Shown here one piece after another: positions 45,644 through 57,890 of a DNA stretch of 64,000 nucleotides; position 1 is the first letter of the stretch; each line of letters begins with the position of its first letter. The position numbers were made by a program, and so were the translations under genes. The DNA is from Pisolithus tinctorius (lineage: Eukaryota; Basidiomycota; Agaricomycetes; Boletales; Pisolithaceae). A model generated the notes under the pieces. It did no database searches. It worked only from the letters and a program-made list of their open reading frames with translations, and had not been told where the DNA came from. The stretch is taken from positions 310,001 to 374,000 of the forward strand of contig JANFAH010000049.1 in the NCBI GenBank assembly GCA_024663395.1. The letters are read 5' to 3'.

Positions 45644-47176
45644 TTATGGTGGAGGTTGATACAGGCCAGGTTTGTGTGGATAGCATTTGTGGAAAGCAGA
45701 GACTATGTTGGAAGTGTGATCTAGCTCAGTTGCAAGCAACCAAGAGGTTTCTTCATTGGTGTTCTCATAGCCAGCCCAGCAGACTAGGTACAAGAGTTGG
45801 CAGTGGCAGTGATTGTGGTCCACCTTAGAGTCAAGTATCTCTGACACTTCATACTCAAGGTCACCATTGACATCCACTGGCAGAGGCAGAGGTTGTTGTT
45901 GGTTTGGGAAGGGGTTAGCCACTGCAGCTTCCAGTTGTGAGACATGGAAGACTGGGTGTACCAAGCACATAGAGTCAGGGAGCTTAAGGGTGATGGAGTG
46001 CATACCTGGCCTGGCCAAGATGGTGAACAGACCTAAGTACTTTTCAGAGAGTTTTTCTGAAGGATGAGTAGAACAGATGTACTTGGCTTTGACATAGGCC
46101 TGTTCTCTGACCTTGAACTCAGGCAGAGGTATGCATTTGGCATCTGCTGGACCCTGGTAGCACTGCTGAGCAGCAGACATTTCAGAGTGGAGGAAGTCAT
46201 GGAGGGTGGAGAGCTTGACAACATAGTTGTGAGCCTGTGGAGAAGTGAAGTCCTGGTCAGGGACCACAGAAAGGTTTGGATGGTACCCCTTGTTAGCAAA
46301 GAAGGGAGAAACTCCAGTAGTCACACTTGGTGCATTGTTAAAAGCAAACTCTGCTAGGGGTAAAAGCTCAGCCCAGTTGTCTTGTTGGTAGTTACAGTAG
46401 ACACAAAGGTACTGCTTGAGGGTCTGGTTCATTCACTTGGTCTGGCCATTGCCTTCTGGGTGGTAACCCAAAGTGAAGTGATGATGCATATCAAGGGCCT
46501 TTCCTAGAGAGCAGAAGAAGTGTGAGATGAACCCAGGACCTCTGTCAGGGGTGACATTAGCAGGTACCCCATGCTTGGAGAAGACATGGGTAAGGAAGAG
46601 CTTAGCAAGTTCAGTGGAGGTGACAGAGTCATGAGTGGGGACAAACACCACTTGCTTTGAGAGGTGGTCCACTACCATGAGAATGGCAGAGTAACCATCA
46701 GAGTTGGGGAGGTGTTTGATGAAGTCCATGGAGATGGAGTTCCAAGGTCTCTCTGGGACAGGGAGTTGCTTCAGTAGACCATAGGGGCAGTGATGTGGAG
46801 TTTTGCTCTGTCCACAGGCCATGCAGGACCTGACATATTCTTTTATGTCAGAGTGAAGGTTAGGCCACACATAGTCCCTGTGGATGAGTTCTAGGGTACA
46901 GTTTTTCCCAAAATGGCCTGCTAGAGGATGGTCATGCTTGAACTGAAGCACTCAAAGGCAGAGATCATCAATGTCAGGGACAAAGATGCAACCATCAAGG
47001 CAGAGTAGACTGTCAGAGTCCAGGGGCCACCAAGGCTTAGTTGGAGTTGGGAGATGGCTGGTGGAGACAGGGTCAGATGGTAGGGTGGAGATGATGTCAG
47101 AGTGCAAGCACTCAACATCAAAGACCATGGTGGCATGGAGTACAGGTGCCATGAGGGTGGTGGTACAGAGGGATGA
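45644..47176 (-). pseudogene. pol: Pol of element D, integrase and chromodomain part
   Basis: Contains the HHCC finger ([13 protein letters not shown]), SMDFIKHLP, TPDRGPGFISHFF, EGNGQTK followed by TGA (46433) where the family has Arg after TE, and the chromodomain ([33 protein letters not shown]). Continues to the right at 50541 after the solo LTR2. Confidence 0.85.
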
Positions 47177-47577
47177 TGTTAAGTACAGGTTTACTGTCGG
47201 GTGACCAGGCTTCAAGACTGGGTGACAGGGGCTAAGTCCAGTTGACCAAGGTCAAGGCCAGGAGACAGGGGCTAAGTCTGGTTGGACTGGAATTAAGGCC
47301 AGAGGTCAGGGGTTAAGTCTGGAGGACTGGACTTAAGACCAGGAACATGGGAACAAGGCCAGTAGTGTGGGAAACTGACCAGTCTTGGAGTGTGCATAGG
47401 GGGAAGCCAGTCTGGGGTTGGATCTACCTCCCTTGGTCTCAGCTTATGTGCTGTACCCTTATGCAAGCTGGGGAGAGGTCTGGGACAGGGGCCAGGGATA
47501 GCTTAAGGCTTGGCCTTAGCTACAGTGGCTCAAAAAACTGACCACATGTTTGGACATTTTTCACTAAAGTCAATACT

Positions 47578-48366
47578 TGTCAAAGTCGGACAACACCCCT
47601 GGCTCCTTCTTAGGGCGGAGTTGGAGCGGGTTGGGCTGCGGAGTACAGCGGTCAAAGTCCGAAGTGAATCCGACCACTGGGTGGCAAGATATTCGACAAA
47701 CAGTGAGCGGAGGGGTATGAAGGGAAGTTTCGGAGGCTGAGGTCAGAGTCGGAGCCGGAGGTCAGAGGTTGGAGGTTGGATGAGAGGGCATTGGGTTCAG
47801 CTAGTGCGCTGCCCCCTTGCGTGAGCTCAGCCCTCATATTTCAGAGGTGGAGCGGACTCAGAGGAAGTGGAGATGAAACTCCGGAGGGGACTGAGAGGGA
47901 GTTGAAGGTGGGGACTTTATTCGATATTTGTACTGATTACATCGGAGTACTACGTGGCTTTATATACGATGTAGGTCAAGGGCGGTGCAGTACAGAATGT
48001 AAACCAATAAGTGTATAGTGGGTTAGAGTCCTTCCGACACAAGGGATAGAGGGTAGGGATGACGGGGACCTTAACTGAGACAAAGAAACTAATGAGGGCA
48101 GAACCCTATCTAGAACGCAGGGCCACAAGTCTGACAGCCCACGTGACCAACCCTAGGGCAGAGTTCAGCGGAGTTGGTCAGAACATGGACAGGGGACCTC
48201 GGAGAGGTGTGGAGATGTGTCGGGAGGGTCGGAGGAGGGTGGGAACACGTCGGAGGAGGGCAGAGAAGTGCGGGAACATGTCAGAAGAGGGCGGAGAAGT
48301 GCAGGAACATGTTGGAGGAGGGCAGAGTAGGTGTTAGGGGCTTACGCTGGTGTCATGGCCATGACA
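47578..48366 (-). repeat. Solo LTR3 in the left end of the Tc1 element
   Basis: 789 bp with target duplication ATACT (47573-47577, 48367-48371). CpG content is higher than in its surroundings, so it is a recent arrival. Confidence 0.9.
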
Positions 48367-48546
48367 ATACTGCCCCATATCCCCTAACCTAGGCCCTAAC
48401 CTATAAGTGTATGAAACAAAGCCCTTACCATTGGCTCTCTATTGGTGCAGGGGTCAAGGGTTTTGGATAAGGTTTGATCAAATGGCAGCCACTTCAAAAT
48501 GATGACTCATGCAGTCAGTTTTTTGACTTTATATCAATTTAAGTAT

Positions 48547-49562
48547 CTAGTACTTCATATGAGCTCCTTTGGCCCTAATAACTGCTTCAATCCTTCTAGG
48601 CATGCTTTCTATCCATTTTTGACACTGCTCCTCATCAATCTTCCCCCACTCTTCCACCACTCTTTCCCATAGTCAGTGAATGACTGTAGGAGCACTCTCA
48701 TAACCTGAGAGGCATCTCTTGAGGTGATTCCAAGTATGTTCAATGGGATTACAGTCTGGAGATTGTGCAGGCCAGTCCAGAAGGTTGATTTCCTGTTCTT
48801 CCAACCAACTTTGGGCTGTCCTAGAGGTGTGCTTGGGGCCATTATCTTGTTGAAAGATTATATGACCTTCTGGAATTCCAGAATCTTCCAAGCTTTGCAG
48901 CAGCCCCTGCTCCAAAATGGCCACATACTGTTCAGCATCCATCCATCCTTCCACCTCACTCAAAACCCCTTCTCCATTCCTCCTTCTGCAGCTCCATACC
49001 ATCAGTGAACCACTTCCAAACTTAACTGTACCCTTGACCTCTCTAGCAATTAGCCCTTCACTCTTCTTTTTCCACACATAATCTTGCCCATCTGACCCAG
49101 TCCTACATATTTAGGTCTCATCTGACCATATAACTCTCATCCAGTCCTCCACAGTCCAATTCTGGTACTTGAGAGCAACAGCTAGCCTTCTCTTCTTGTG
49201 TCCATTAGAAAGCAAGGGCTTCTTTTTCTTGACCACACCCTTTACAGAGGCTTCCTTGAGGCTATTTCTAACAGTCTGTGGCAGACAGGAGTATCAATAA
49301 GATAATTGATGAATTGAATGGCATGGACAGCATTTTTGGCATTGCCAGTAATGATTTGCTGAACAATAGCCCTTTTGTTGGTAGGGGTAAGCTTTAATGG
49401 ATGGCCACCACAAAGCCTAGTCCTCTCTGGCTGGAGTTTCTGAAGGACCCAGCATACTGTAGACTGCCCTAAGCCAGTTTGGGAAGCAATTTTCCTGGTG
49501 GAAAGATCAAGAGAGGAGAGAAATATGCTGCTCTTTCTTTGAGATGCAGAGATGGGTTTCAT
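48547..49562 (-). pseudogene. Tc1-type DDE transposase, broken
   Basis: N-terminal helix-turn-helix part (LSTRKIASQTGLGQSTVCWVL) from ATG 49562. A change of frame occurs between 49242 and 49110, where VIWSDET carries the first catalytic Asp followed by a TAA. Then FQQDNGPKHTS (second Asp) and LDWPAQSPDCNPIEH (Glu), with 34 residues between them (DD34E, Tc1 family). TGA near 48673 in PTVIH*LWERV, then a readable C-terminus to TAG 48549-48547. Not functional as written. Confidence 0.85.
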
Positions 49563-50540
49563 AGTGATGGTGGGGTTGATTTATAGTGTCTGACACTCAA
49601 TTACATAAAGGTGACATAATAGAACCATTACCAAATGTATGTACTAATATTACAGTATGCCAGGGTCTAATATATGTAATTGAAACCTAAAGTCAAAAAA
49701 CTGACCACATGAGTCATCATTTTGAAATGGCTGCCATTTAATCAAACCTTATCCAAAACCCTTGACCCCTGCGCCAATAGAGAGCCAATGGTAAGGGCTT
49801 TGTTTCATACACTTATAGGTTAGGGCCTAGGTTAGGGGATATGGGGCAGTATTGACTTTAGTGAAAAATGTCCAAACATGCAGTCAGTTTTTTGAGCCAC
49901 TTTATGTGCTGTACCCTTATGCAAGCTGGGGAGAGGTCTGGGACAGGGGCTAGGGATAGCTTAAGGCTCAGCCTTAGCTATAGAGTAGACTTGAGGGGTA
50001 ATATGGAGTTGAGGGTAATACTAAATTGATATTCTGACTGAGGTGCTATGAAGTATGTACAGGGGTTAAATACACAAGGCTGGTCCAGGGTAATGAACAT
50101 AAAGCTGGACTTGTTAATAAGCTATTAGTGAGATGATTAGCAAGGTGAGGACAGCCACAGTGGCTGTGCCAAGGCTAATAGCCAAAGTCCAGGTGACAGG
50201 CATAGCCAGAGTCAGACACAGGATTTGTACAGTAAGCAGAGTCAGACAAAAGGACCAGACTAAATATAGTACAAACAAAGGAAAACAGACCGGAGTTATG
50301 TCTGGGTGACCCAGACATGGACCTGGGAGGACCAGGGTGGAACAGTGCAAGGCCAGGAGGCTGGAATGGACCGGAGATAGGGGTAAAATACTGGACATGA
50401 GTTATTTAGGCTGGAGTTGGGTTTCTTAGGCTGGAGCCAGGTTTTCTATGCTGGATGAGGACTGGACTTCACCAGAGTTAGGGGCTAGGGGTCCAGACTG
50501 GACCAGGATTGAGTCTGAGAGTCATGGATATGACAGATGA

Positions 50541-52730
50541 TGCAAGTTGCTCCTGTGTAAACATAGGGCAGAGATTGTGAGGATTTACCTGTGCATAGTC
50601 CCTATCCCCCCCTTTTGGGTAGATGTCCCAACATCACATAAGTGTGTCAGGTTTGGCACCTAGGTAGCCAGGTCAGAAGTGGATGGAAAGGTTGAATTGG
50701 GAAAGGTACTCTGACCAGTGGGCCTGTTGACAAGTGAGAACCTTAGAGGTGGAAAAATACTCAAGGTTTTTGTGGTCTGTCACCACATCAACAGGTAAGG
50801 TGGAACCTTCCAGGTAATGCTACCAATGGCAGAAGGCCTTGAATATGGCCAACAGCTCCTTGTCATGGGTATCATAGTTGAGTTCTGGCACAGTCATGGT
50901 GTGGGAGTAGAAAGTGACTGGGCAGAGTTCACCATTGGAGCAGGTAAGTGACAAAATACCAGCAATGGCATAGTCAGAGGTGTCAGTTTCAACTGTAAGC
51001 AGAGCATCAGGAACCCAGTGAGTGAGAATAGGAGTGGAGCTGAAGGCATCCTTCTGGAGGAAGGTGGAGCAACACTCCTTGGAAAAGTTCCAAGGAGCAC
51101 CCTTTCATGTGAGGTGAGTGAGCAGAATGACAATGTCAGAGTAGTTATTAATGAATTGTCTGTAGAAATTTGCAAAGCCAAGGAAGGACTGGATGTCTCA
51201 CACCTTCCACAGCTCAGGCCAGTTGTGGACTGCCTGAACCTGCTCAGTGGACATGGTGAGACCAGAGGGAGAAAGAATATAACTGAGGTACTCAATGGAG
51301 TCAGAGTGGAACTTGCACTTCTCTGGCTTGGCATAAAGACCATGCTTTCAAAGGCAGCAGAGTACCTCTTTTACATGTTTGCAGTGCAACTCCATGTCCT
51401 GGGAATTGATTAGGATGTCATCAAGGTATACCATGACACAGACATTGAGCATATCTGCAAAGATGCTATTGACAAAATGCTGGAAAGCTGCAGGCACATT
51501 AGTCAGACTGAATGGCATTACCCACCACTCATAAGAACCATAATGAGTGCAGAAAGCCATTTTCCATTCATCTCCATCTGCAATTTGGACTAGATGATAG
51601 GCATGGCAGAGGTTGATCTTGGTGTAGACTTCAGTGCAGCTTGGAGAGTCAAGTAAGTTGGAGATGAGCAGCAGTGGATAGTGATCTTTCTTCATGATTT
51701 TGTTGAGTCCTCAATAGTCTATGCAGAGGTGGAGTGAACCATCTTTCTTCTTCATGAAGAGGACAGGGGCATTGTGAGTGGAGGTGGACTGCTTGATGAA
51801 ACCATAGCCAAGATGCTCATCAATGAAGGTGCAGAGAGCTTCAAGCTCTGGTGGAGACAGAGAGTAGATTGTGCCAATGGGCAGAGAAGTTCCTCCCTTG
51901 AGGTCAATCTTGAGATCAAATGAGCAGTGTGGTGGAAGTTCAGTAGCCTTGTCTTTGCTAAAGACATTGGCAAACTCACAATACTCAGGAGGGACCAAGG
52001 AGAGGTCAGGAGGCAGAGAAGAAGCAGAGGACACACAAAGATTCACATCATCAGTTGAGAGCTGCAAGTGGAACTGTCTAGAGCCAGGGAGAGCACAGGC
52101 TCTGACATATGCAGCAGCATTGATGAGTGAGACAAGCAGAGCAGAGCATGGTGAGTCAGTTGGAGTTGCAGTCAGAGCTGCAGACAGAGCAGAGGGTGTT
52201 GGATCTGGAGCAGATGTTGCAGTGGAAGGTGATGGAGGCACCTGGGGTGTTGGCATTACCTGTAATGGTGGTTTGAATGATATACTGCCCAGTACCCAGT
52301 CAATCAACAGATTGAAGCAGGTGAGCCAGTTGTATCCTAATACCAGCAAACAAGAAGAATCCAACAGAGTAACATAAAATGAAATGGAGTTGACATTGCC
52401 AGAAGGAAAGTGGAGGGAAAGATCTACTTCTTGGGAAATGACAGCATTTGTTCTACCATCAAACAAGCAGAGCAGAACTGGTGGAGAAATGGAGGAAACA
52501 GGAATAGCATATTTTTTGATTATGGACAGGTCTATGAAACAATGAGAAGAGCCAGAATTGATCAATGCAGAAACAGTTTCAACAGAATAATCAAGAAGAG
52601 TTACAGACAGAAGTAAAGAATTGGGACTAGAGAGAGCAGACATGTTGAGTCAGATGTCCAGTTGTGCACAGTTGGGATCAATGCTTCCTCCAGGCTGTGC
52701 AGGCTCCCTGGAGGAGTGGACTAATTTTTT
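50541..52730 (-). pseudogene. pol: Pol of element D, protease, RT and RNase H part
   Basis: From the slippery site: protease with LINSGSSHCFID (Asp replaced by Asn, so probably inactive), RT with MPFSLTN and YLDD, TGA at 51350-51348 and TGA at 51107-51105 at the same codons as in element A, then RNase H. A further TGA lies between the frameshift site and 52643 (DI*LN, Arg in A). Confidence 0.85.
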
Positions 52731-53990
52731 GGCTCTGCCTTCTCTGCAGGCAGAGGAGGTGGAGTTCCAGCCATAGCTGTATGGGCTTTGGCTGCATGAG
52801 AGGTTGATTTAGGACAGTCCTTAGCAGAGTGGCCAGCCTCACCACAGAAGAGGCAGGGGTTGTTTTTCATCCTTCACTGGCATTCAGTGGAGGTGAGTTT
52901 GCCATCCTTGCCCAGAAGGTGGGCAATATCAGACTTGGGCAGATCTTTCTGTTTGCCCTTGCCCTTGGCATTGGACCTTGGAGTGGAGGCAGAGGACAAC
53001 AATTTAGCTTTATTGTCAGAGTTGGAAGACTGCAACTTGTCAGTGGTGGACTTGGTGGTGTGCGAAACCTCTGCTTTACATTCCCAGTAGCATGCATTGA
53101 TAGTTTGGGCAAGTTCACAGAGTGGTGCCAGAGTAGAAGGCTTTTCTGACTCAAGTGATCTCATCTTTGATGCAGTCTGGAAGTCTGCTATAGAAGTGGT
53201 GGTGGAGTGCACTGACACCATAGTCCTTGACCTGTGAAGCCCAGTGATAGAACTCCACAATGTACTTGGTAATTTGAGAGCCATCCTTCATAGTAAGGTT
53301 CTTGAGTTGTTGGATGGCATCCATTATGGCATCATGTGGACCAAAATTAGTTGTGAGCTCTTGCAAGAACTCATGATAGTCATCCATCCAGAGTGGGCAG
53401 TCATAATTTTCAGGGTTTAGTAGGTCTGGCTCAAACCAAACCAGAGCCATACCCTTCAAGTAGGACTGACCAAAGGTTACCTTTGCTCTGTCAGAGTACA
53501 ATGCATGGGGGTGGTCTTGAAAGTTCAGCTCACATTGAACAAGGAACTTGTGGAGTTTCTTTGGGTTGGACCCATCAAAGGTGTCAGGCTCATGGACTTT
53601 GGTTTTCAGAGCAGAGTCCCCAGTGCATGAACTAGACCATGCAACTGCATGGACTGCTCTAGCAAGAGTGATGAGGGGATCCTCTGGAAGCTCAGCCAGG
53701 TCTTCAGGGATATCCCTGTCACTGCTGCCCCCACCATTGGGATCACCATCAGGGTAATCAGGGTTGGGGTCAGGTCCATCATCTCGGTTATGAGGAGATG
53801 GAGTATGGAAGGTTGTTGGGTGGAGGTCAGAGTGACCAGCTTGTGAAGTGCTTTCACCTTCAGCATGAGAGCAGCATCAAGCAGAGAAGGATTGAAATTG
53901 TTTGATGATAGAAGGGAGTCAATGCAGATTAGCTAGTGCTGCAGCAAGTTTCTCAGTGACCTCTCTTTGGGATTGACCTTGAGTTCTCAT
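52721..53990 (-). pseudogene. gag: Gag of element D
   Basis: ATG 53990 to TAG 52723-52721 with the slippery heptamer A AAA AAT at 52730-52724. The gag core is clear ([25 protein letters not shown]). The zinc-knuckle region reads [21 protein letters not shown] with a TGA just upstream (near 52875). Length close to A; frame broken by several stops and small shifts. Confidence 0.8.
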
Positions 53991-54051
53991 AATGGTGTAA
54001 GTTTTTTGGAGGACAGAAAATGAGATCATACAAGTGTGAGTACAAACATAC

Positions 54052-54235
54052 TGTCAAGTCCAGGCCTACTCTGACCAGCTTTGATGCTAGATAAGGTCTG
54101 GGGAGAGGTTTGGAAGCAAGTCCAACACAAGAGAACAGAACTCTGACTGGTGGAGTGTTGGCAGGAACAAAGTCCACTGAGGTAAAGGCAGAGCAGAGTG
54201 AGGGTGTCAGGTTTAGCTTGTGCACTACCCCCTTG
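54052..54235 (-). repeat. 5' LTR fragment of element D and its primer site
   Basis: Begins TGTCAAGTCC on the plus strand (the 3' end of LTR1) and is cut by LTR3 at 54236. The primer site just left of it reads AGTACAAACAT on the plus strand, two changes from the AGTACGAATAT of E. Confidence 0.8.
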
Positions 54236-54574
54236 TGTCATGACCATGACACCAGCATAAGCCCCTAACACCTACTCCGCCCTCCTCTGACATGTTCCCA
54301 CACTTCTCCACCCTCTTCCGACATGTTCCTGCGCTTCTCCGCCCTCCTCTGACGTGTTCCCATGCTCCTCCGACCCTCCTGACACATCTCCACACCTCTC
54401 CGAGGTCCCCTGTCCATGTTCTGACCAACTCTGCTCAACTCCGCCCTAAGGTTGGTCACATGGGCTGTCGGACTTGCAGCCCTGCATTCTAGATAGGGTT
54501 CTGCCCTCATGTCAGTTTTCTCCATTCTTCTGCTCCTTTGGTATTTACCCTCTCTTCCTCGTTATAGTAGTTTC
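54236..54574 (+). repeat. LTR3, left part, in the 5' LTR of D
   Basis: Starts TGTCATGACC and reaches TATAGTAGTTTC, where element E is inserted. Continues at 63525. Confidence 0.9.
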
Positions 54575-55288
54575 TGTCAAGTCTGGGCCTACTCCGACCA
54601 ACTCCGACACTATATAAGGTCTAGAGAAGGGTTTGGAAGCAAGTCTGACACAGAAGAACAGAACTCCAACTAGTGGAGTGTCGGCAGGAATGAAGACTGC
54701 CAAGACAAAGGCAGAGCGGAGTGAGGGCGTCAGGTTTAGCTCATGCGCTACCCCCTTGCACAATCTCAGCCCTTGTATTTCAGAGGGAGAGTACAGACGG
54801 AGAGTCAGAGATAACTCCGACGGGCAGAAGACAGAATCAGAGGGAGTAGGAACTAAGTTGATATTCGTACTGAAGAACAGCAGAGTACAGTACATGCTTT
54901 TATACTGCTACAGAGGTACAGTAATTGGAATCGGAACTGACATATGGAGACTCATAAATTTTCAAGTAAAATTTCCTGGATGACAAATGAAGGGTAGACA
55001 GAGGACATACAAATGGGTAACACAGAACATCCAGAAAAGGAAACAGTCCAGGTGCTGGACCATGCAGTGAGTGCGCTGCGGAGTACCTGACTGCAAAGGT
55101 AGTCACATGACCCCTCAGAGAACGGACTGCTTGGTCTGGTAGGAGAGCAACACAAGTCCGACAACAGTCGGAGCGGAGATGGTTTGCAACCAACAGAAGT
55201 TGGGCGGAGTTGGTGTGGAGTGAGTGGATGACCGGCAGAAAAGGTTGTGGAGTGAGCAAAGACCTATGACAAATGCACGGTTATGACA
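54575..55288 (-). repeat. 3' LTR of element E
   Basis: 714 bp, TGTCATAACC to CAGACTTGACA on the minus strand; purine tract (G8) immediately right at 55291-55300. Confidence 0.95.
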
Positions 55289-55483
55289 GTGCCCCCCCCT
55301 TAGGGCCTGAACCCCTGAAGGCTGCATGTATGGGATGAGATCAACATGAGTTGATCATTTGAAATTATTTTGATGCCTTGAGGATGATGGCTTCAGCTGC
55401 AGTGGAGCTCCGTCGGAGTTCGAAGTACCACTTAAAAACACATGTCAGGGTACCGAACCTTCGTACCTTCTTCCCTCACCACC

Positions 55484-56698
55484 ATGTCCTTCCAGTGCGA
55501 GAACACAACCCCCCAGCCAACCCCAGGCCACTCCTGCGACTACTCCTGAGTTGCAGACGACATGTTGGTCGTCCTTACTGACAACTTGACTGACACCGAG
55601 TGCGAGAAGAACGCAGAGAAAGCATGTCAGCAAACGGAGGCAGAGCAGAGAGAGAAAGAGTGCGAGGCGGAGCGTAAGGCCAAATGGGAGGAGGCCAGAC
55701 AACGAAAGGCGGAGGAGGTGCGACTGGAGGCGGAGTGGAGGCAGAGAGAGGAGGAGGAAGTGCAGCGGAAGAAGGTGGCAGAGGAAGAGGCCAAAAGGCA
55801 AAGACAGAGAGTGGTGGAAGAGGCAGAGAAGCAGAGGCAGAGGGCCCAGGCCAGGCAGGACAAGGCTGCACAAAGGTGAGTGACAGAATCCTATGAGTCA
55901 GGCAGAGCTGACTTGTATTTTTATTTCAGGTTAAGCGGCATGGTCTACAATGTCAACACTGCCCAGAGGGTCCCTGGGACCTCTGTGGTGGTCACTGCGA
56001 CCAGGCGTCCCCCTTGCACTTGCTGCATAGTGAGTCTGATGGCAGGTCAGTGCGAGCCAGGGCAAGGTAAGACCAGGGCCTGCGTGCCCTGCCACAACAA
56101 GAAGAAAACCTGCAGCTGGACACAGGAAGAGGTGGCAGCGGGTCCTTTGCGGAAGAGGGCAGGGATAGGGAGCTCCCGAGGGGAGAAGAAGAAGAAGCCA
56201 CAAGGGAAGGGAAAGGAGAAAGCGACAGAGACAGAGGAAGTGGATGACGAGCAGGAGATAGGCGGAGAAGATGAGCCAGCGACCCCCCTTGAGGGTCCCT
56301 CAGGGGCGGGGGTACACATGTGGTGGGCAGAATGGGAGAGGGAGTGGCAGCTGCAGGCCATGGAAAGGCAGGCCAAAGCGCATGAGACTGCTGTGCTGGC
56401 CTTCGAGAGGATGGCAGAGGCAGCGGAGTGGACGGCGGAGGCTGCAGAGTGGGCGCTGTACCATGCCTGGGCAGAGTGGGCAGAGATGAGGAGGAGGGAG
56501 GATGTGTGAGAGGCCAGGATGGCTGAGTTCAAGCGCAGAGGTGGAGGGTGGAAGAGGCCTCAGTCGGAGGCGGAGGACAAGAACGAGGAAGCGGACAAAG
56601 GTGCGGAGGGGGATAACGAGGAAGAGGAAGACATTGGAGGAGAGAAGGAAGGCGGAGAAGAACAGGAGGGTGGTGGAGAACAAGCAATGGAAGAGTAG
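55484..56698 (+). pseudogene. Antisense third gene of element E, two in-frame TGA
   Basis: Exon 1 55484-55875, intron 55876-55929 (54 bp, GTGAGT...TTTCAG), exon 2 55930-56698: 1161 bp, exactly 387 codons with the stop. Domain order as in A: EREAEAER-type coiled coil, Cys cluster (C-x2-C-x8-C-x9-C-x2-C-x6-C again), KKKK patch, Trp-rich helix, acidic tail ending EEQEGGGEQAMEE. TGA at 55547-55549 and 56507-56509 interrupt it. Its length is kept without frameshift although the element is old. Confidence 0.85.
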
Positions 56699-56895
56699 GG
56701 TAGTTTTGTTTTGTTTTTTTTTTGTTTTTTTTTGTCTTTAGTTTTGTATATTTTTGTACTACTACAAAATAGACCTGTGACCTTGTTTGCGACTCTGAGA
56801 AGTGAAACGGATAAGTGGAGAAAATTCTAAAGTACTTAAGGTAGGTCGGTAAGAGGCAGAGTTGGCCCATGGAGGAGGACTATGTAGGCAGAGTA

Positions 56896-57885
56896 TTATG
56901 GCGGAGGTTGGTACGGGCCAGGTTTGTGTGGATAGCATTCATGGAAAGAGGATACTATGTCAGAGGCGTGATCCAGCTCAGTTGCGAGCAACCAAGAGGT
57001 TTCTTCATCGGTGTTCTCGTAACCAGCCCAGCGGACTAGATACAAGAGTTGACAGTGGCGGTGACGGCGGTCCACCTTAGAGTTGAGTATCTCTGATACT
57101 TTGTACTCAAGGTCACCATCGACATCCACTGGCAGAGGCAGAGGTTGTTGTTGGTTTGGGAAAGGGTTGGCTGCTGCAGCTTCCAGTTGTGAGACATGGA
57201 AGACCGGATGTACCGAGCACATAGAGTCAGGGAGCTTAAGGGTGACAGAATGTGTACCTGGCCTGGCCAAGATGGTGAACGGACCTAAGTACTTTTCGGA
57301 GAGTTTTTCTGAAGGACGAGTGGAATGGAAGTACTTGGCTTTGATGTAGGCCTGTTCTCTGACCTTGAACTCAGGCGGAGGTATGCGTTTAGCATCTGCT
57401 GGACCCTGGTAGCGCTGTTGAGTGGCCAACATTTCAGAGCAGAGGAAATCATGAAGGGCAGAGAGCTCGATGACATAGTCATGAGCCCTTGGAGAAGTGA
57501 AGTCTTGGTCAGGGACCACAGACAGGTTTGGATGGTATCCCTTGTTAGCGAAGAAGGGAGAGACTCCAGTAGTTGCACTTGGTGCATTGTTGAAAGTGAA
57601 CTCCGCTAGAGGTAAGAGCTCAGCCCAGTTGTCTTGTTGGTAGTTACAGTAGACACGAAGGTACTGCTCGAGAGTCTGGTTCGTTCGCTCGGTCTGGCCA
57701 TCACCTTCTGGGTGGTAACCTGAAGTGAAGTGAAGGCACATATCAAGGGCTTTTCCTAGAGAGTGGAAGAAGTGTGAGATGAACTCAGGACCTCTGTCAG
57801 AGGTGACATTAGCTGGCACTCCGTGCTTGGAGAAGACATGGGTTAGGAAGAGCTTAGCAAGTTCGGCGGAGGTGATGGAATCATA
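56896..57885 (-). pseudogene. pol: Pol of element E, end of integrase and chromodomain
   Basis: Open frame with [24 protein letters not shown] (DD35E part), and the chromodomain ([33 protein letters not shown]) to TAA. Cut on the right by the solo LTR2 at 57891. Confidence 0.9.
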
Positions 57886-57890
57886 GGTGG

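Larger units (their letters stand above)
47523..49902 (-). mobile_element. Tc1/mariner-type transposon, holding a solo LTR3
   Basis: Ends CAGTGGCTCAAAAAACTGAC and the inverted AAGTGGCTC copy, flanked by TA on both sides. Terminal repeats are about 210 bp and each contains a second copy of the AAAAAACTGACC motif at its inner end (an inverted/direct repeat layout). Without the LTR3 it is about 1.59 kb, typical for an autonomous Tc1 element. Confidence 0.85.
47177..50535 (-). repeat. Solo LTR2 in pol of D, carrying a Tc1-type transposon
   Basis: Target duplication GATGA (47172-47176, 50536-50540). LTR2 parts are 47177-47522 and 49903-50535; a 78-bp piece is present on both sides of the transposon (47445-47522 and 49903-49980). 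Removing the transposon and one copy leaves 901 bp, the size of LTR2 at 57891 (902). Confidence 0.85.
28117..54235 (-). mobile_element. Element D: old chromovirus of the LTR1 family, the base of a nested insertion pile
   Basis: Minus-strand order, from right to left: 5' LTR fragment (54052-54235), primer site, gag (53990-52721), pol (52730-50541 and 47176-45644), antisense gene on the plus strand (three pieces), polypurine tract, 3' LTR fragment (28570-28117). Insertions: element F at 29504, solo LTR1 at 43745, solo LTR2 at 47177, LTR3 at 54236. CpG is nearly absent and many CGA codons are TGA. It is related to A and E at every domain. Confidence 0.85.
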
